From Takashimella koratensis (lineage: Eukaryota; Basidiomycota; Tremellomycetes; Trichosporonales; Tetragoniomycetaceae): 64,000 nucleotides of DNA. The stretch lies in the NCBI GenBank assembly GCA_003116875.1, contig BCKT01000001.1:759763-823762 (forward strand), in the 5' to 3' direction. Under the pieces are notes generated by a model. That model searched no databases and was not told the origin of the DNA. It was given only the letters and a program-made list of their open reading frames with translations. Positions 1 to 13,800 of this stretch are shown here, piece by piece. Position numbers and translations under genes: made by a program. The number at the start of each line of letters is the position of its first letter. Within the stretch, counting starts at the first letter, position 1.

Positions 1-3000
1 TAGAAACGTCTTCGGGTTCGGCACGGAGGGCGATTTGGTAAGCTTGCGCCGCTTTGCTGTAGTTTTTGTAATGCTATAACCACATGATCATTGAACGGCA
101 TCAGCACCCAAGCGCAACACCAAGCTTAAGCCACTAAACCCCAGGTCTCTGCTGCGTCGTCCAATCGCTTAATCCACCAAGTTAGCTCACTCACCATCTC
201 TGTCGATCCGAGTGCCTTCCACGCCCACCCATTCTTCGGCGCCAACCTCCCCTTTGCATCCAACACCTCCCCACCCGCTACACCTTCTACTCCACCTTCC
301 CCTTCCATAACTCTCGTCGCGATTGCTCTGACCTGCGCCCACTCATCCTGATCGGCGTACCCCATTGCCAACCTCCTTGCGGCATCTGCTTCCGTCGCGT
401 CGAGCTCAAACGCCTTCTGGAAACACTTGAGGGCTCGATCAGTGTCCGGAGGGAGAGAGGAGGAGTAGGCGATTCCCAAGGCCGTGTAAGCCGGTGCGTA
501 GGTGGGTAAAGCTCGAGCAGAGGCCATGAACCATTCTTCGGCGTGAGTCCGGCTCTCTTCGTCTGCAGGAGGTGTGAGCGAGTGTTCTAGGCTATTCCAA
601 GACCAAACTTCACTCACCTCCAATCATCCACTCTGTCTGTCCAAGCCTCCACCATGCCCTGGCCCTTACAAACGCTTCATCATCCTTGCCTTCCTTCTCC
701 ATCCTCTCGTCTCTGACCTGAACGACCTCTTCCAAGATATCCCTTCCTTTCTCCAACTCGCCCTCATTGACAAGACACCACCCCTTTTCCTCCTTTGCCG
801 CCGTAGCCTCACGCTCGTCTCCGCTTTGGTCAATGAGTGTTTCGAACCCTTTACGCGCTTCAGCCCAGTTGCCGGCGGCTTGGAAGATCTGCGATCGTGC
901 GAATCGGGCTTCAAAGTCCACCGGGCGCGATTTGAGGACACCGTTCAAGAGCCGGGTCGCGCGAGTGTGGTGTTTCGGGGGGAAATAAGGAACGAGGGCG
1001 ACACCCAATGCCCCGTCCAACGATGCACGCACACTGCATCGTTAGCCAACTCACAAACACCATGTATACCATAGCACCCAACGTACCTCTCAAGAGTCAC
1101 CCCGCGCTCAGCCTCGAGATCTTTCAGAAGTACTCGACCCTTTTCTGCGTAGGCAATCGCGTTTGCCCAATCTTCCTCTTGTATACAAATTCTCGCCATA
1201 ACCCGATGAGCGAAGATCGATTTTCCCAACCGATCCATCAATTTCTGCATCCATATCAGTTCCTCACCTTGTTACCCATCACCACCTATACCGCACTTCC
1301 TAACCCGGACTCACCGTCATGGACGCGACAAGTTCTTCTCTCTCTTCCTGGTCGATGTCCTCCGCCAGCTGACCGTCGCGTTTCGCCAACCTTCTTGCTT
1401 TCCGCCTCTCTCTCGCATTAAGCGACGCGGCATTCTTCCGCTTTCGTGGTTTCTTTGCCTTGGCCCCGCTCCCTTCTGCTTCTCCCTCGACTGGTGCAGC
1501 CTCTTCCGATTCTTCTTCAGGCTCAGGAAGAGGGAGCTGGAACCAACGGCAATAGTCGTCTATGAAATCGGTAGTAGCGGAAGTCGGGAACGTCTTGGCG
1601 TACTTGTGCAAAAGTTCGAGATCGTAAACTGGTGAAAAAGGGGCTTGTCAGATCGCTTTTGCGATCCAAAGTATCATGAATGAGCCAGGACCTACAGATG
1701 GTGTACTCGTTCTTCCCCTCGATAACCCAGGACCAGCCTTCTTCTGCCCCGCTTCCGCTCACACCGAGCAACACGAACCCTTCGGCGAGGGCATCGGCGC
1801 GTGCTCGAGCCTCAGATTTAGTGAGCGCCGGGACCTCTGGGGCCGCGAACAGCGAAGGTAGCGGGAGGTCGAGGCCGTCGGGGGCAACGGGTTGACTTTT
1901 CTTTTTGTCCCCTTTGGACTCGGTGTCACTGATTGAATTATCAGCACCTACTCCGGCACCTTCCACCCATCACTCACCTAAGAACGCCCACAAGCCTTCG
2001 CCAATACTTGAACTCCTGTACCTCTGCCTCTCTCCTCACTTCATCCTCTACGCCCGGATGACTCGACACCTCTCTAAGCAAGTCCAGCACCTGTGCGCCA
2101 ATTTCCCCGCCGAGGACTTCTGCCTCCACGTGCCTTCTCACGTCCTTCTCTGTCCCTGCCCCAATCCGCTGTCGGCCTGCTTTCACCTTGGCTTCGATAT
2201 TGGTGTGTGCAATCGCCTGGGCGCGGAGGAGAAGGTGTAGAGTGAGTGGAAGGGAGTTGACGAGGTGCAGGATGTGCGGGAGGGGAGACGGGAGGAGGGG
2301 CGCGCTAGAGGGGGTGGAAGACGGGTAGGTGGGTGTTTGTAGAGGGACGTAGGTGCCTGAAGGAGGTGGAATAGGTTGGAGTAAGGACAAGAGTCGGGAA
2401 GAGGGAAGAAGGAGGGAGAGGGTGCGGTAGAGTTGATCTTCGGGTCCATGGGCAACTCGGAGCTCGACAAGTTCTTGTAGATGAGTAGCGCATTTCTCCC
2501 CATCTCCTCTGAGCATTGTCAGCTGGCATTCAAGTAAGGAAGCGAAGTCTCAGCTTACTGATCGTACGCGTCTTGAACGAGGCACTCGAGGAATCGCCCA
2601 AGTTTATCCCACGACGAGTTTTTCTCGTATAGTTTCTTCAACCCGGCTCGGGGCAAGGGATGCGACGAGCTTATCTGGAAGGCATTGAGGTAGCACTGTG
2701 CGAGTATAGAACCGTCAGCAACATGATTCTGTAGGACTCGTGGAAGTACTCTTTCGCGAGTGATGTCTAGACTAACCTTTTCGGCCTCGTCTAGTTTCTC
2801 GAGATTGGTCAATGCCAGTCCGCGGAACGATAGGCTACAAGAGAAGAAAATAAGTGACACGTCAGCAATTGACCCAGTCCAGCGTGGGGCAGCATCCCAG
2901 GCCCCTCCTTTTATCTACCGTTACACTGCTCGTATCATCTCACTGCTTCCTCTTCCACTTACACAGTCGCGGCCGAGTCTGGGTCATCCTTGGGCAACGA

Positions 3001-3099
3001 CTTGAGTACCTGAGTGGACTCGGCGACTGCAGCGTTGTAGTCTTCAGCCTGTACGAGTGCCCTGATCGACTTGATCGCTTTCTTAGTCTGCGCGCTCAT
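1..3099 (-). CDS. SKI3: SKI3, TPR subunit of the superkiller (Ski) complex, 3' end missing
   Basis: The minus strand encodes a tetratricopeptide protein in several exons. The N-terminus reads MSAQTKKAIKSIRALVQAED, followed by a TPR unit with the segment FRGLALTNLEKLDEAEK (near 2820). A later exon (about 620-200) carries PAYTALGIAYSS, ALKCFQKAFELDATEADAARRLA and WAQVRAIATRVMEGEG. This is the order and wording typical of fungal Ski3 and animal TTC37. Ski3 is the scaffold of the cytoplasmic Ski2-Ski3-Ski8 complex that feeds mRNA to the exosome. I chose the ATG at 3099 because Ski3 proteins begin just before the first TPR; an in-frame ATG at 3264 would add 55 unconserved residues. The gene runs off the left edge, where the reading is still TPR-like (KAAQAYQIALRAEP at 1-60), so the C-terminal half is outside. 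Exon junctions are not all resolved. Family assignment is confident. Confidence 0.85.
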
Positions 3100-4640
3100 A
3101 TCGTCTACGCGAGCGTCGATGAGGTCGGGGTCAGAACCAGGTGAAGGTAGTAGTTGACGCTGACGAGAGTGGACAACGAAACCTTTGAATCGATCTAGGA
3201 TCGATCTTGGCTCTTGCCCACGGAGATCGGCCTCTGTCCGCGGCGTCATTGGGTGGAATTGCATCCGTCCTAATTATACACATGACCCATGCTAATCATA
3301 CTGGTAATCCACTGTATTATTAGAAAAAAGTGCGATGCACAAACTGCGAGTTTCACGGAAACCTTGGGTAGGTAACTTTGTGTAGGGGCGGGCGGAGACG
3401 AGGGTTGGGTTGGGTCGTGTTTCATCACGGTCGGTCGGCGGTCAGGAGGTCAGTCACGGGTCCATTTCTCTCGACTGACCGATAATTGGGGCCAAGGGGT
3501 AGCGGGACAGCATCCAGCATCCAGGGTGGGGAGAGGGTGGAGACGAATGTACCATCTGGTCGGGATGTGATCGCGAGGTATTGTTGGAGCCCGGGGAGAC
3601 AGGAGACAGGAGACAGGAGAAACGAGAAATGTCAATCGGATTTCATACCTCGGCCTGGAGTTGATTGCAACTTGCCGTTCTCCAATTCAATCTCTGACTA
3701 TCACTCTACCATCCACCTACCCTCTCGACACCGACGTCAGTTTCAATCCCATTCCTACTCTTCTCAGTCTCCTGTGCATCTTAGATATAGCATTTTTCAC
3801 CCTTCCCTTGAACCTACGACAGACAAAACCCCGCTATCGCTTGCTTCCAAGCGGAACCAACAGTGACCTCTTGACGCATTGTGTATAGCCCTGTCTCAGC
3901 AGGTGAGTTGACCTCCCCCTCTCTTATGGTCCTGTTCAGCCCGAGCATGTCCTTTGTCTTCGCTTGATCCGTGATCCGGCAGTTGGTCAAAGGACAGCGT
4001 CCAAGGAGGTAAAGGGCAAGGGAGGAGGTTGGAGTTGAGGTTGAAAACTGTCCATGTTTTGGCCACGGTGAACGACTTCCCTTCGCTCGGTACGACCTCG
4101 GACTTGCAACTTGTCGAGAAGTCTGCTCGCAGACTGGTCCGAGTTGACGGACTGATTGGCGCCTCGTGCTGACGCCCTTGTGCTGTGCTCGTGACCATTT
4201 CCTTGTTCTTGTCAAGATCACTAGCTGATCGCCTCTGCCTCCCTCGCTTCCCTCTTCCTCCTCCCTCCCTCCTCTGGCCATTTGCCATTCCCCGACCACA
4301 CGTTGCCTCGACCTGATCAATCATCGCCGCTCTCTTCCTCTCCCTCCTCCTCCTCCTCCACACGCACAACCTCGCCGCGCGTCACCTGTACCCAAGCAGC
4401 GTGCAAAGCATCTCTGTTATTGCATTGGATCCCTACCTCGGACCCCACTGGCGCCCCAAAAATCCCGAAGTTGATCAAACACGTTCCAGTCCCAGCTAGG
4501 CCTAATACCCGATCGACTCATCTCACTCCACTCCATCCTCATCTCCATCTCCATCGCACCCTACACCATTCCTCCCTCCCTCCCTTCCCTCCCCGCCTCC
4601 CCTTCCCCCTCTCAACCCCTCCCGGCCCCCTCCGCTCGAC
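3100..4640. promoter_or_regulatory. Divergent intergenic region between SKI3 and the PAS-type kinase
   Basis: About 1.5 kb separate the two diverging start codons. Frames here are short and low in complexity. The last 120 bases before 4641 are almost pure pyrimidine (CCCTCCCTTCC-type), which looks like the 5' leader and transcription start region of the downstream kinase. An alternative SKI3 start at 3264 lies inside this interval. I see no RNA gene or conserved coding segment. Confidence 0.5.
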
Positions 4641-7600
4641 ATGGTCGTCCTCACCGTCGGCCCGAGCGTAGACGAGCAGGACGCTGCGATGCATGCTCTA
4701 CGGCTAAATTTTGCGTCCACCTCCATCAAACCACCACCACTACCCCCTCCCCCAACAGCCGGAGCTTCCGCCTCTGCGTCCACCTCAACACCTACCCCGA
4801 TTTCCACCGCGGCGTTTGCGAGCCCCGACCTAATGCATGGCGACGACGAGGGACACGAGTACATGGAGCGATTCCAGCCTCTCCCTCCACCGTTCACCCC
4901 TGAGCACGAGCAAGCCGAGCACGCACCTGAAGCCGGGCCTTCAACACCATGGCGCGCGATCCCGCCTCCACCCAGTCCGCGGCGGCATAGATCCGGCGTC
5001 CTCATGTCCCGCGTCCGCGCCAACTCGTCCGGCGGCGCGCTGAAGGACGCCGGCCTGGCGATGGGATCGAGCAAAAGTTGGGGCGACCTGAGCGTACTTC
5101 GTGGGCTGTCGATGAGTGGACCGTCGTCACGGAGAGAGAGCGAGCCGTTCGATGAAGGCCCAGGGAAGCGAGTCTTCAGTGAGGGTTCAAGAGGTGTCGA
5201 CGATGAGGATGTCACGCCATACGACAATAGGTGAGTCGCTGGTCCGGCATGTGTCACCCTTCCGAGAGTGCGATCGTAACCCGAGTCTTGAGAACCATCT
5301 CAATGTCCAGGAGCTAACACTAACCACCTCCAGTGCTCGATTCTACCACAAGCATTCCCAAGGCGCCTCACGCTCCGTCTCACGATCTACCTCGCCTACG
5401 CGCTCCAACCTATCCATCTCACCCGTCGCGCCTCCGTCCACGTCCTCTTCCCCCATCTTCATTCGCCGCAACTTGACCCTGCCCCACTCTGCGCACGCCA
5501 ACCAGCCCCCACCTCCGGGAGCGAGCATGTCTGCAGCACTCTCCCCAAACCACCACTTCCTCCAACAACATCTCCCGCCGACGTTCCCGCATGTCGAGCC
5601 GCGACAGATCAGTCCCGAGGCGCTTCTGCAACCTGAGAACCCGTTCCACCACTCGATGGTTATCCTCACCCCGACGACGGACCAGTGGCGGGAGCTCAAA
5701 GAGCTCGGGCGGCTAGAAGGGGAGACCGTGGCGATCTCGGGCGAGAGCGATGACAGTGACGACTCTTCGCCAGAGTCCACAACAGGCCAAGGGTTGTTAC
5801 TACACGCGCCATCGTCCTCGCGCCCGAGCCTAACGCATAAGGCTATCTCGGTCGACTATCTTGCCGAGGAGGTTTCACATACGCCTGACCCGGGGATGCC
5901 CGAGGTCGAGCCGCTGACCATTGTCGAGCCTGAAACGCCGGAACGATCGTCTCGCGGATCGATACGTGAACCGCACTTTAACGTGATCGCGCCCAGCCCG
6001 ATCGTAGCGACCGGCGATACGGTTCCCGATCCCATCTCGCCCGACAGGCTATCTCCAGACCGGTACCCTGACATCGACCCCGACCAGCCGATCGCAATCA
6101 CTGTCGACCCCGACGCGATCCCGGCCCGTTTCAACAGTATCGGGCGCAACTCGGCGCTGCGGGCGATCAACCGTGCCCAGACAGGACCGAGGGTGAAGAC
6201 GAAGCGTGAGATTGAGCGGGAGGCGCTTTTTAAAGCGATGGACGAGGAGATTGCGGAAGGAATTGATGATAAGGACCCATCGGCAAGTTGGGGGATTCAA
6301 GAGATTGGGTCGGGTAGAGGAGGTCTGTCGAGCCCTACGTTGCCTGATACGGGTGTATTCGAGAAGGCGATCCCCGAGGTTCATGTCCCGCAACCTGTAC
6401 CTGTTCGGTCGATATCAACCCCCACCGCGCTCCCTTCCCAGGTGATCGCGTCGTTACCTGCCAAACCGTCGCCGCTCAACTCGACCGCCTTCACCGCGCG
6501 AGACAATGGTCTACCTACGCTAAACTCGGAAGATGCCACACCTGTCGATGAGTCCCCGTCCGAGGGTATCACCCCGGTCGACGAGTCACCCCCTCTCGAG
6601 TCAGAGAGGCAGGTCGAACCGCCGACACCGGAGACCGAGTCGCAGAGGTACGAGGCGATCCGAAACTATGCGCGTGCGATGTCGACTCGGCACACTGTGC
6701 ATTCCCGCGAATCGACAATCCCTAATGCGCCTAGTGGAGCCAGCGCGAGCGCAGGGGGTAGTCCAGGGCCTGAAGGGGTGATCTCCCCTCCTCGTTCCCC
6801 GCGGCGGCGAGATACCACCCGTGTCTCCCTTGTGGCTGGCCGAGTTGTTCAGCCGTTCGCATACCAGCCTTCTATCCCCTCCATGCCCGGTCGAACATCG
6901 AGCAGCCTACAAAGCTTCTCGCCCTTCCGCAGCCCCGCCCTCGGCCCGACCAAGGGTGGGTCCGCACAGATCCCGTCGTTCCCCCGATTCGATAGCAGCC
7001 TTAGCTTCGCGCCGAGCACAGGCGCGCCAAGCGAGTGTGGGACACCAACGAGCGAGACTGCAGGTGGAGTTGGAGGCAGGGGGATCGACGATTACGTGAT
7101 ACTTAGTGAAGCCGGGAAAGGAGCGTACGGGCTGGTCATGCGTGCCAAAGTCAAGGGACCAAGAGGGGAACCTGTAGGCGTGAGTCAAGGGTTTTGTTTG
7201 GGAGTCACGAGGTGTAGCTGACGAGATTTCGTTGGGCGATTGTAATTGGGTTGAAATGATTTTGTGCATCGACCAACTATCGAATCAAATAGGACGAGGT
7301 GATCATCAAATATATCATCAAAGCTCGCATCCTCGCTGACTGCTGGAAAAAGTGAGTGGCTTGTTTTACCTCTTAGGCGCATTTCTTCGACAAAGCTAAC
7401 GCTGTTGCTAGACACAAGGTTCTTGGCCCGATTCCTGTAGAGAGTAAGTCAAGGCCTCGAGCTCCCACTACGGACTTATCGCTGACTTTCGTAGTCCACG
7501 TGATGGACCAGCTCCGACATATCCTGTACCATCCTCCAACACGGCCTCACCCCTGGGACCCGGCTCGACCACGCGAGACCATCTCCTCGCCCGTTTCACG

Positions 7601-8603
7601 CACCGACACCCCCGCACAGGGCGAAGGCGGCATCGCGACGCCCGACACCCCCAACAGCGCGAGGTCAGATAGTAGTCTGGGGACCTTTAGCCCAGCGCAA
7701 AAGTATATCGCTGCAGAGATCAAGCACGCGCCGGAGAGGGGTCACCCGAATATCTGCAAGTTGCTTGATTTCTTTGAAGACCGCGAGTTCTACTATCGTG
7801 AGTGGGTTCGGGTTCTCAACGACAGTCTGGGTTGTTGACCGAGGTGGGGTTTTGGCTGACGTGATGGATTTTCCTTAGTGGTGATGCCGCGGTACGGAAC
7901 TGGTGTCGACCTGTTTGACCGAGTCGAGTCTCAGCCGTCTGGTCTCGACCCGTTCGAAGTGCGAACTCTTGTCGGCCAACTGACCGACGCTGTTCGGTTC
8001 CTCCACGCCAATGGTATCGTCCACCGAGATATCAAAGACGAGAACGTCATTCTCGACGGATCCGGACGATGCCAGTTGATCGATTTCGGATCCGCGGCAC
8101 ACTGGCGACCTGGGAAACGATGGGATACATTCTCGGGCACTCTACATTACGCTTCGCCTGAGATCCTGCGCGGGGGGATGTACAGTGGGAAAGAGCAGGA
8201 TATCTGGGCTTTGGGTGTGGTCGCTTATGTCTTGCTTGTTGGGGAAACACCGTTTGCGGATTTACCCGACGAAGTGTTTGTTGCGCTGTCGCCTGAATCG
8301 AGAGCCGAGGCGGCGCTGGAAGCGAGGTGTGGAGGCAGTCATTCGGTTGAAGGGTCGGAAGGGGATGGAGGTGGAGCTTTGGCGGATGCAGCGGATTGGG
8401 TGAGGAGGTGTTTGGAGGTAGATCAGGTGGATCGACCGTCAGCGGAGGAACTGTTGGAGCATAGGTATTTGAAGGGACAAGGAGGTTGGACAGGGTATAG
8501 AGGTTGGGAAGGGGATGAGGAAGGGGAAGGGGAAGGGGAGAAGGAGAAGGATAGGAGGCAGAGTGGACGTGAGTTGAAAGTGCATGTAGAGCCGGCACTG
8601 TAA
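4641..8603 (+). CDS. PAS-kinase-type (PSK/PASK) serine/threonine protein kinase
   Basis: Six exons (4641-5230, 5334-7179, 7293-7351, 7412-7443, 7495-7797, 7879-8603) give about 1184 residues. The first 780 are Ser/Pro-rich and look disordered. The kinase domain follows: glycine loop GKGAYG, VIIKYIIKARILADCW carrying the ATP-binding lysine, KVLGPIPVEIHVMDQL, HPNICKLLDFFED, HRDIKDENVILD, LIDFGSAAHW, and GTLHYASPEIL. The wording around the lysine and helix C matches yeast Psk1/Psk2 and human PASK, which coordinate carbohydrate storage and translation; that is the family assignment. I cannot see a clear PAS domain in the N-terminal half. An insertion of about 60 Ser/Thr/Pro-rich residues separates helix C from the HPNI segment, and an acidic stretch precedes the C-terminus. 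The ATG at 4641 follows a pyrimidine-rich leader. All six exon phases join cleanly. Confidence 0.85.
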
Positions 8604-10802
8604 CTGGCCGTGGGAACGGGAGTGGGAGTGGGAGTGGGTGGTGGTAGGTGATAGGTGAGGGGAAGGTGCATGGGTTAGGTAGATGGGTAAAGAAGGGTTA
8701 TAAATCAGTGTAAAGGTGGAAGAGCTTGTCGTAGATATTCAAGAACCCAGACAGTAGGATGAGAGAGAGAGAGTAGCACTTGCAAAAGATCAACATGTAT
8801 CCCAGTATCAGTCATCTTTGGCGTTGTTGCTTGTCGGAAAGACAAACGTTTGCTGCCGCTATGCAGAGGCGATATTAGGTGTCAAGTCCGATGACAATAG
8901 GTCTGCAAGTCTGACACTTGGGCTCAGATGGGGATAGATGAGGATATGAAAAAGTTTTCTCTCGTCTAGATGATAGACTGTGCGTCGTTTGGAGGGAGGT
9001 CCGACCGGCCGGACCTTGGGACCTTGAAGACAGGGAGAGTTGATATTGATATGACAAGCGAAGAGCGACGATGAGCGAAGCGAAGGGTTTGACCAATATC
9101 ATTCATTGTCCATTGTCTATTGTCCAACCCTCAACGCCTTCTATGCTGAGAAGCACAGTCTGTGGATTAGCAGGTGTTCAGGTAACGTGACCTATCCAGT
9201 CTCCCGCTTAACATCCACCTGCAGGGGTTTGTCTAACCCCGTATACGGCCATGTTATTGGCTCGTTGGTTCTACCTCGACGCCACCGACACCTGCAGCTC
9301 ATTAAAGAAAACCCCCACCCTGAGTCTCTGGCTCTTCTTGCCTTGTCCTACCACCCTGGGTTCCTGTCAGCCTATCAGCGGTCCAGAAAGGCGCCGAGAA
9401 GTAAGGACAGACCAGTTTACCGTACCTACAGCTATAGGCTCGTGCCGTGTGGCCGTTGGCCGTGTGGCCCTGGCGGCGTACGACGCGAGATGAGAGATAA
9501 GACATTGCGTCTTTGGGCGTAGGCAAGGAGGGGTGGGAGACTGAGAGACTGAGAGTCGGGTGGACACGGAGAGGGACCAGGCAAGGGGAGAAGGGGAGAG
9601 GGGAGGGTCCGAGCAGGGTTGAATGCATAGTGCGCAGTGGCTACTGGGAATGGGAGAGGGTACTGGCCTACGGTTGGTCGGTCGCTATTTGGCTCGGTGG
9701 CTCGTGAGGTGAGGTCTCTTATCTCTCTCTCTCTCTCTCTCTCTGTGTGTCTGTGAACATGTCAATGACGCTGTTACTGTACCACGGGACGATCCCTCGA
9801 CTCTTCCGGGTCTCTCGCCTGCTGACCCCTTCCCACTTGACCCCTGTGCACAAGCTCGGTTGTCGTTGCTGGCGTATGGCGTATCTCTATCGAATGCATG
9901 CTTGTTTATTCTCTCTCTCCGTCTCTGCTCTACCACCTCGTCCTCGTCCTCTCACTCTCCCTCTCACTCTCTCTTCCTCTTCCTCTCCTCTTCTACCTCC
10001 CCCTCATCTCTCACTTGACCTCACTACCTCACTACCTCACTCTCCCCACTCCCACGTCACGACCCGCTCCTATCTCCTTCTCCACACTTCCACTATCTCA
10101 ATCACCTTGTCGACCTCTCTCTCTATCCGCAACAAGCACAACACCAGCTCTCCTCCCTCTACCCCACTCTCAGTCCCTCCCGTTGTCAATCTCCTTTTCC
10201 TTCATTCCCTCGGCTCTCCCTCAGTCACTCGTACGCGATAACGTCGGCATCAAACACGATCGCCGCAACTCCCACCTGCCTGCCTTTCCACCCATTCCTT
10301 TCATTGTCTCACCCGGGTGTATCGCCCATTGTCTCGCTCGCGCCTCGACCCAACACTGTCAATCATAACCTCCAGGAGCAATCTCGACGCACTGTCCACT
10401 CAGTCCTCGAGTTACTCCACTTGGTTCAGCTTGGGTGTAAATTACGCCATCCGCCTGTCTCAGCGCGACTCGACCAGCCGACTGAGGTCCGAGTACCGTT
10501 GATCACACATCAGTCTTGACCATCACTCTCATCCGCACCTACCGGCCACCGGCGCCCCTCCCCTTGACCTTCCCTCTGAGTTCACCTTTTCCCATCGCCT
10601 ACCGCCTCCTGCTCATGACCTAGCCTCTCTCTCAACTTCTCTTTTCTTTTCTTTCTCACTCTCCCTCACGACACTGCTTAGTCTCCCCACGTCCCCATAC
10701 CCCCAAAGGCCCGCCTTTCTCACAAACCACAATCGCCGGCGGTAACAGCGCACCAGCCCATCACGCACCCTTGACGACTCGTGATTCCCGGCGGCTAGGC
10801 CC
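8604..10802. other. Long intergenic region, 2.2 kb, no gene recognised
   Basis: This gap lies between two genes pointing the same way. It holds a (TC)n run at 9722-9744. From about 9900 to 10700 the plus strand is strongly pyrimidine-rich, which resembles long fungal 5' leaders. Open frames here are low complexity, and no protein family or tRNA shape was seen. A long 5' UTR with introns for the 10803 kinase, or a non-coding transcript, is possible but not shown. Confidence 0.4.
9722..9744. repeat. (TC)n microsatellite
   Basis: This is a run of about eleven TC dinucleotides, followed by a short GT stretch, inside the long intergenic region. Confidence 0.9.
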
Positions 10803-13800
10803 ATGCCTAAGCGGGAAGAGCTCGTCAACCCGGGCGCCGGGACGCTCTTCGTCTATGGCGAACTGGACGCGAGCGGAGACAGCGATAAGGCCTGGGACGA
10901 TTTGGTAAGTTGCTCTCTCTGACCTTGTCGTTTTGTTGTCACGCTATTCTATCACATCATTGCCTCGTCGTGTCCTCTCTCGGAACTCGAGCTTATCTTT
11001 ATCCCCTTACTCCTAAATCTTGCCTGAACCCTCCATGATCCCTGCTCATCGCTCTTAGCCAACCAGCGAGCCCTTACTTCGCGCATCGCCCGACTCGCTC
11101 CTCCGTCGTGGGGTCGCAGATTACACCTACCTCCCGGCTTCAGCAGGCGGCGTCCTCGGTCGGGGCAAGTTTAGTACCGTATATAAAGTCGTTGGCGCTG
11201 ATGGCCATTACGTGAGTGCTTCTTCCGTTGGACTTTTGTTCAACTAGATCTCCTTCTCGTGCGGCTGCTACGAGCCTTGGAGTCGATGCCTGATACACAA
11301 GATTGAGAAAGCTGAGCCTTCAACCCCCAGTATGCGCTCAAACATACCCCGCTGTACCCCCACCACCCCTTAATCTCTGCCCGACTATTACGCGAGCCCA
11401 CTCTCCTTGCGCAGCTGCCTCCCCATCCCTGCCTCATCGGTGTCGACGGCTGGGTCCGTACTGATGGCCACTTCTACCTCGTCGGTACGTAACTCCCTCT
11501 GATCCGCTTCCTTGTCCCCACTTCCACTCCCTTACCTTGAACCTAAGCCTCAGCTGATCGTGCCCTCAGAACAATTCGCCGCATCCCACGTCCCGCTTCC
11601 GTCGCATCTACTCCCACTCACCCCTAGCCGCGCCGCATACATCCTCGATCAGCTCGTCTCGGTCGTCCGGGACGGCCTGCATGAAGGAGGGCGGGTATGT
11701 CACCGCGATCTGAAGGGGGAGAACGTCCTCGTCGACGTCGACACGGGCGATATCTTGCTCCTGGGTAAGTTGAGACATCTCGATATCTTGCCATTGTCAT
11801 CTGGTCGCGAGCGATGAGCGATGAGAAGTGGAAAAAAGAAGCGTAGGAGAAGCGTTGGGCTAACGATTGGCGCAGACCTTGGACTTGCGACACATTTCTC
11901 TATGAGTCAACCAAAACTCACAACATGTTGTGGGAGCCCTGCGTTCCACGTAAGTCTAGCTCTGTTTGACCCACGTCCTACTATTGACATCCTACAGAGC
12001 CCCGAGATCGTCCTCGCATTGAGTAAACCCCCAGGCGAAGTGACATACTATGGGTGCGTTGTCATATATCAGCAAAACTTGTTCACCCCTCGCTGACCAT
12101 TTCACCCGTCTCCAGTCCCGAGCTCGATATTTGGTGCATCGCTCTCACCCTCCTCTCCCTCCTTACCCAAACCCGATTCCCACTGGGCCCTTCTCATACC
12201 TCTCGCTACATAATGGCCGAGCGAGCGCGGGATCGGTTACAAGAGCTGGACGAGTTATACCCTCCCGAAGCACCTTGGCGTGCTCTCGGCCCCTCTCGGC
12301 GCTTCACATCCACAGAAAAGGCGTTCGAGTTGTCCGAATGGACTCGAGTCCGCCGTGCCATGTCTCATTTTCTCGAGATCGATGGGCTAGCACGGATGCG
12401 GCATTTCAAAAACTACGATGAGGGTGATCGCGTCCGCGCGAGGGTTGAGGAGTATCGAGCGAAAGAGAGGGGTAGCGCAGGGTTCAAGTCCATCACGTTC
12501 ATCCCCAGTGAAGTAAAGTACACGCTCCCACTTCGGCTCGAGCCCGATTCGACAACGACACCGATGTTGACCCCGGGTCCCTTGGTTCTACACAACCCAA
12601 CGGGAGAGTCGGAACGCCGTGTTGTCTCCTATATCAAGTATCTCCTCCGCTCTGCTGGAATTGTCTACCACCATCTCCCTGCGTCTTCACCACCGCTGCT
12701 ACAGCTTGTCCTCCCGCTCGCACCGCCAACTCCGCCGTCGAGCCTCGAAATCCCCCCGCCGCTCCTCAATGTCGATACCGGCGGACAGGCGAGGGACTGG
12801 ATGTCGACGCTCCTAGGTTTGGGTCGGCGGCAACCTGCGCGCTCGGCTTCCGTCCCTCCGAAACAAACCCGGGTGACCCCGCCGCCAGCCCAGAGCTCGG
12901 GCGGAGGCAAGAAGGGGAAGAAAGAGTGGGCGCAGGTATGTTGGATGCGTATCGATGTGGAGAGAAGCAGCAGTTTCTCCTCTGCCTCGACCACGAGACG
13001 ATCAGGTAGCGCCCATCCGGGAAGCGGTTCGTCCCGCGCATCATCGAGGACTCGGTTCTCCGGTGATGCCTCAACGCTTCTGTTCTCCCCTGTCCAGAGC
13101 AAAGCGACGTTGGCGGCGCCCGTTGTTGTCGATGGCCTCGCACCTTTACCTGAACGGCCAGTGCATTCTCGACAGCCGTCGAATCGATCGGTTACTGTGA
13201 CAGGGATCGCGACGGTCCCTCTCCCTCAGGGCAAGTTTGAGCGAGCCGAATCGTTCTTGTCCCCCTTGAGTCGACAAGTCTCGCCCTCTGAACAGCAACA
13301 GACCCTAGCCCCGTTGTCCCCGACAGAAGTGCAGCGTCCCAACATCTCTCGTCAATCGACTACCTCGCTCGATGGCGGTATCGGTGTAGGTCTAGGTATG
13401 ACCTCTGCCTCTAGTTCTGGGACAAGCAGTATCCCGGCTCCACTCCTCCCGGCGCACTCTACAATCTCGACTCGCCACCCCCGGGCGCATAGCCAAGGCG
13501 GGACAGGTACACGCCGTGCGCCTTCTCGAGCGCGCTCTCACGTCGCACCAACAGTGACCATCACCCTCTCCGAGCCGCGGGGTTACGACCTCGTCCGTCG
13601 TGCTCTTGACGTCGTGCATATTGACAGCCCCGTTACCGCGGTCTCAAGCATGAGTGGGCGAAGCAGTGTGCGACCGATCCCGGCGTCGTCGGGGAGTGAA
13701 GCGGACGACGATTCAGAGCCACAGAGAGGAAGACCGAGGAGTAAAGAGTCACAGTTTGAACGACCGACGACGACTTCGATGGGCGCGTTCGGAGCGACTC

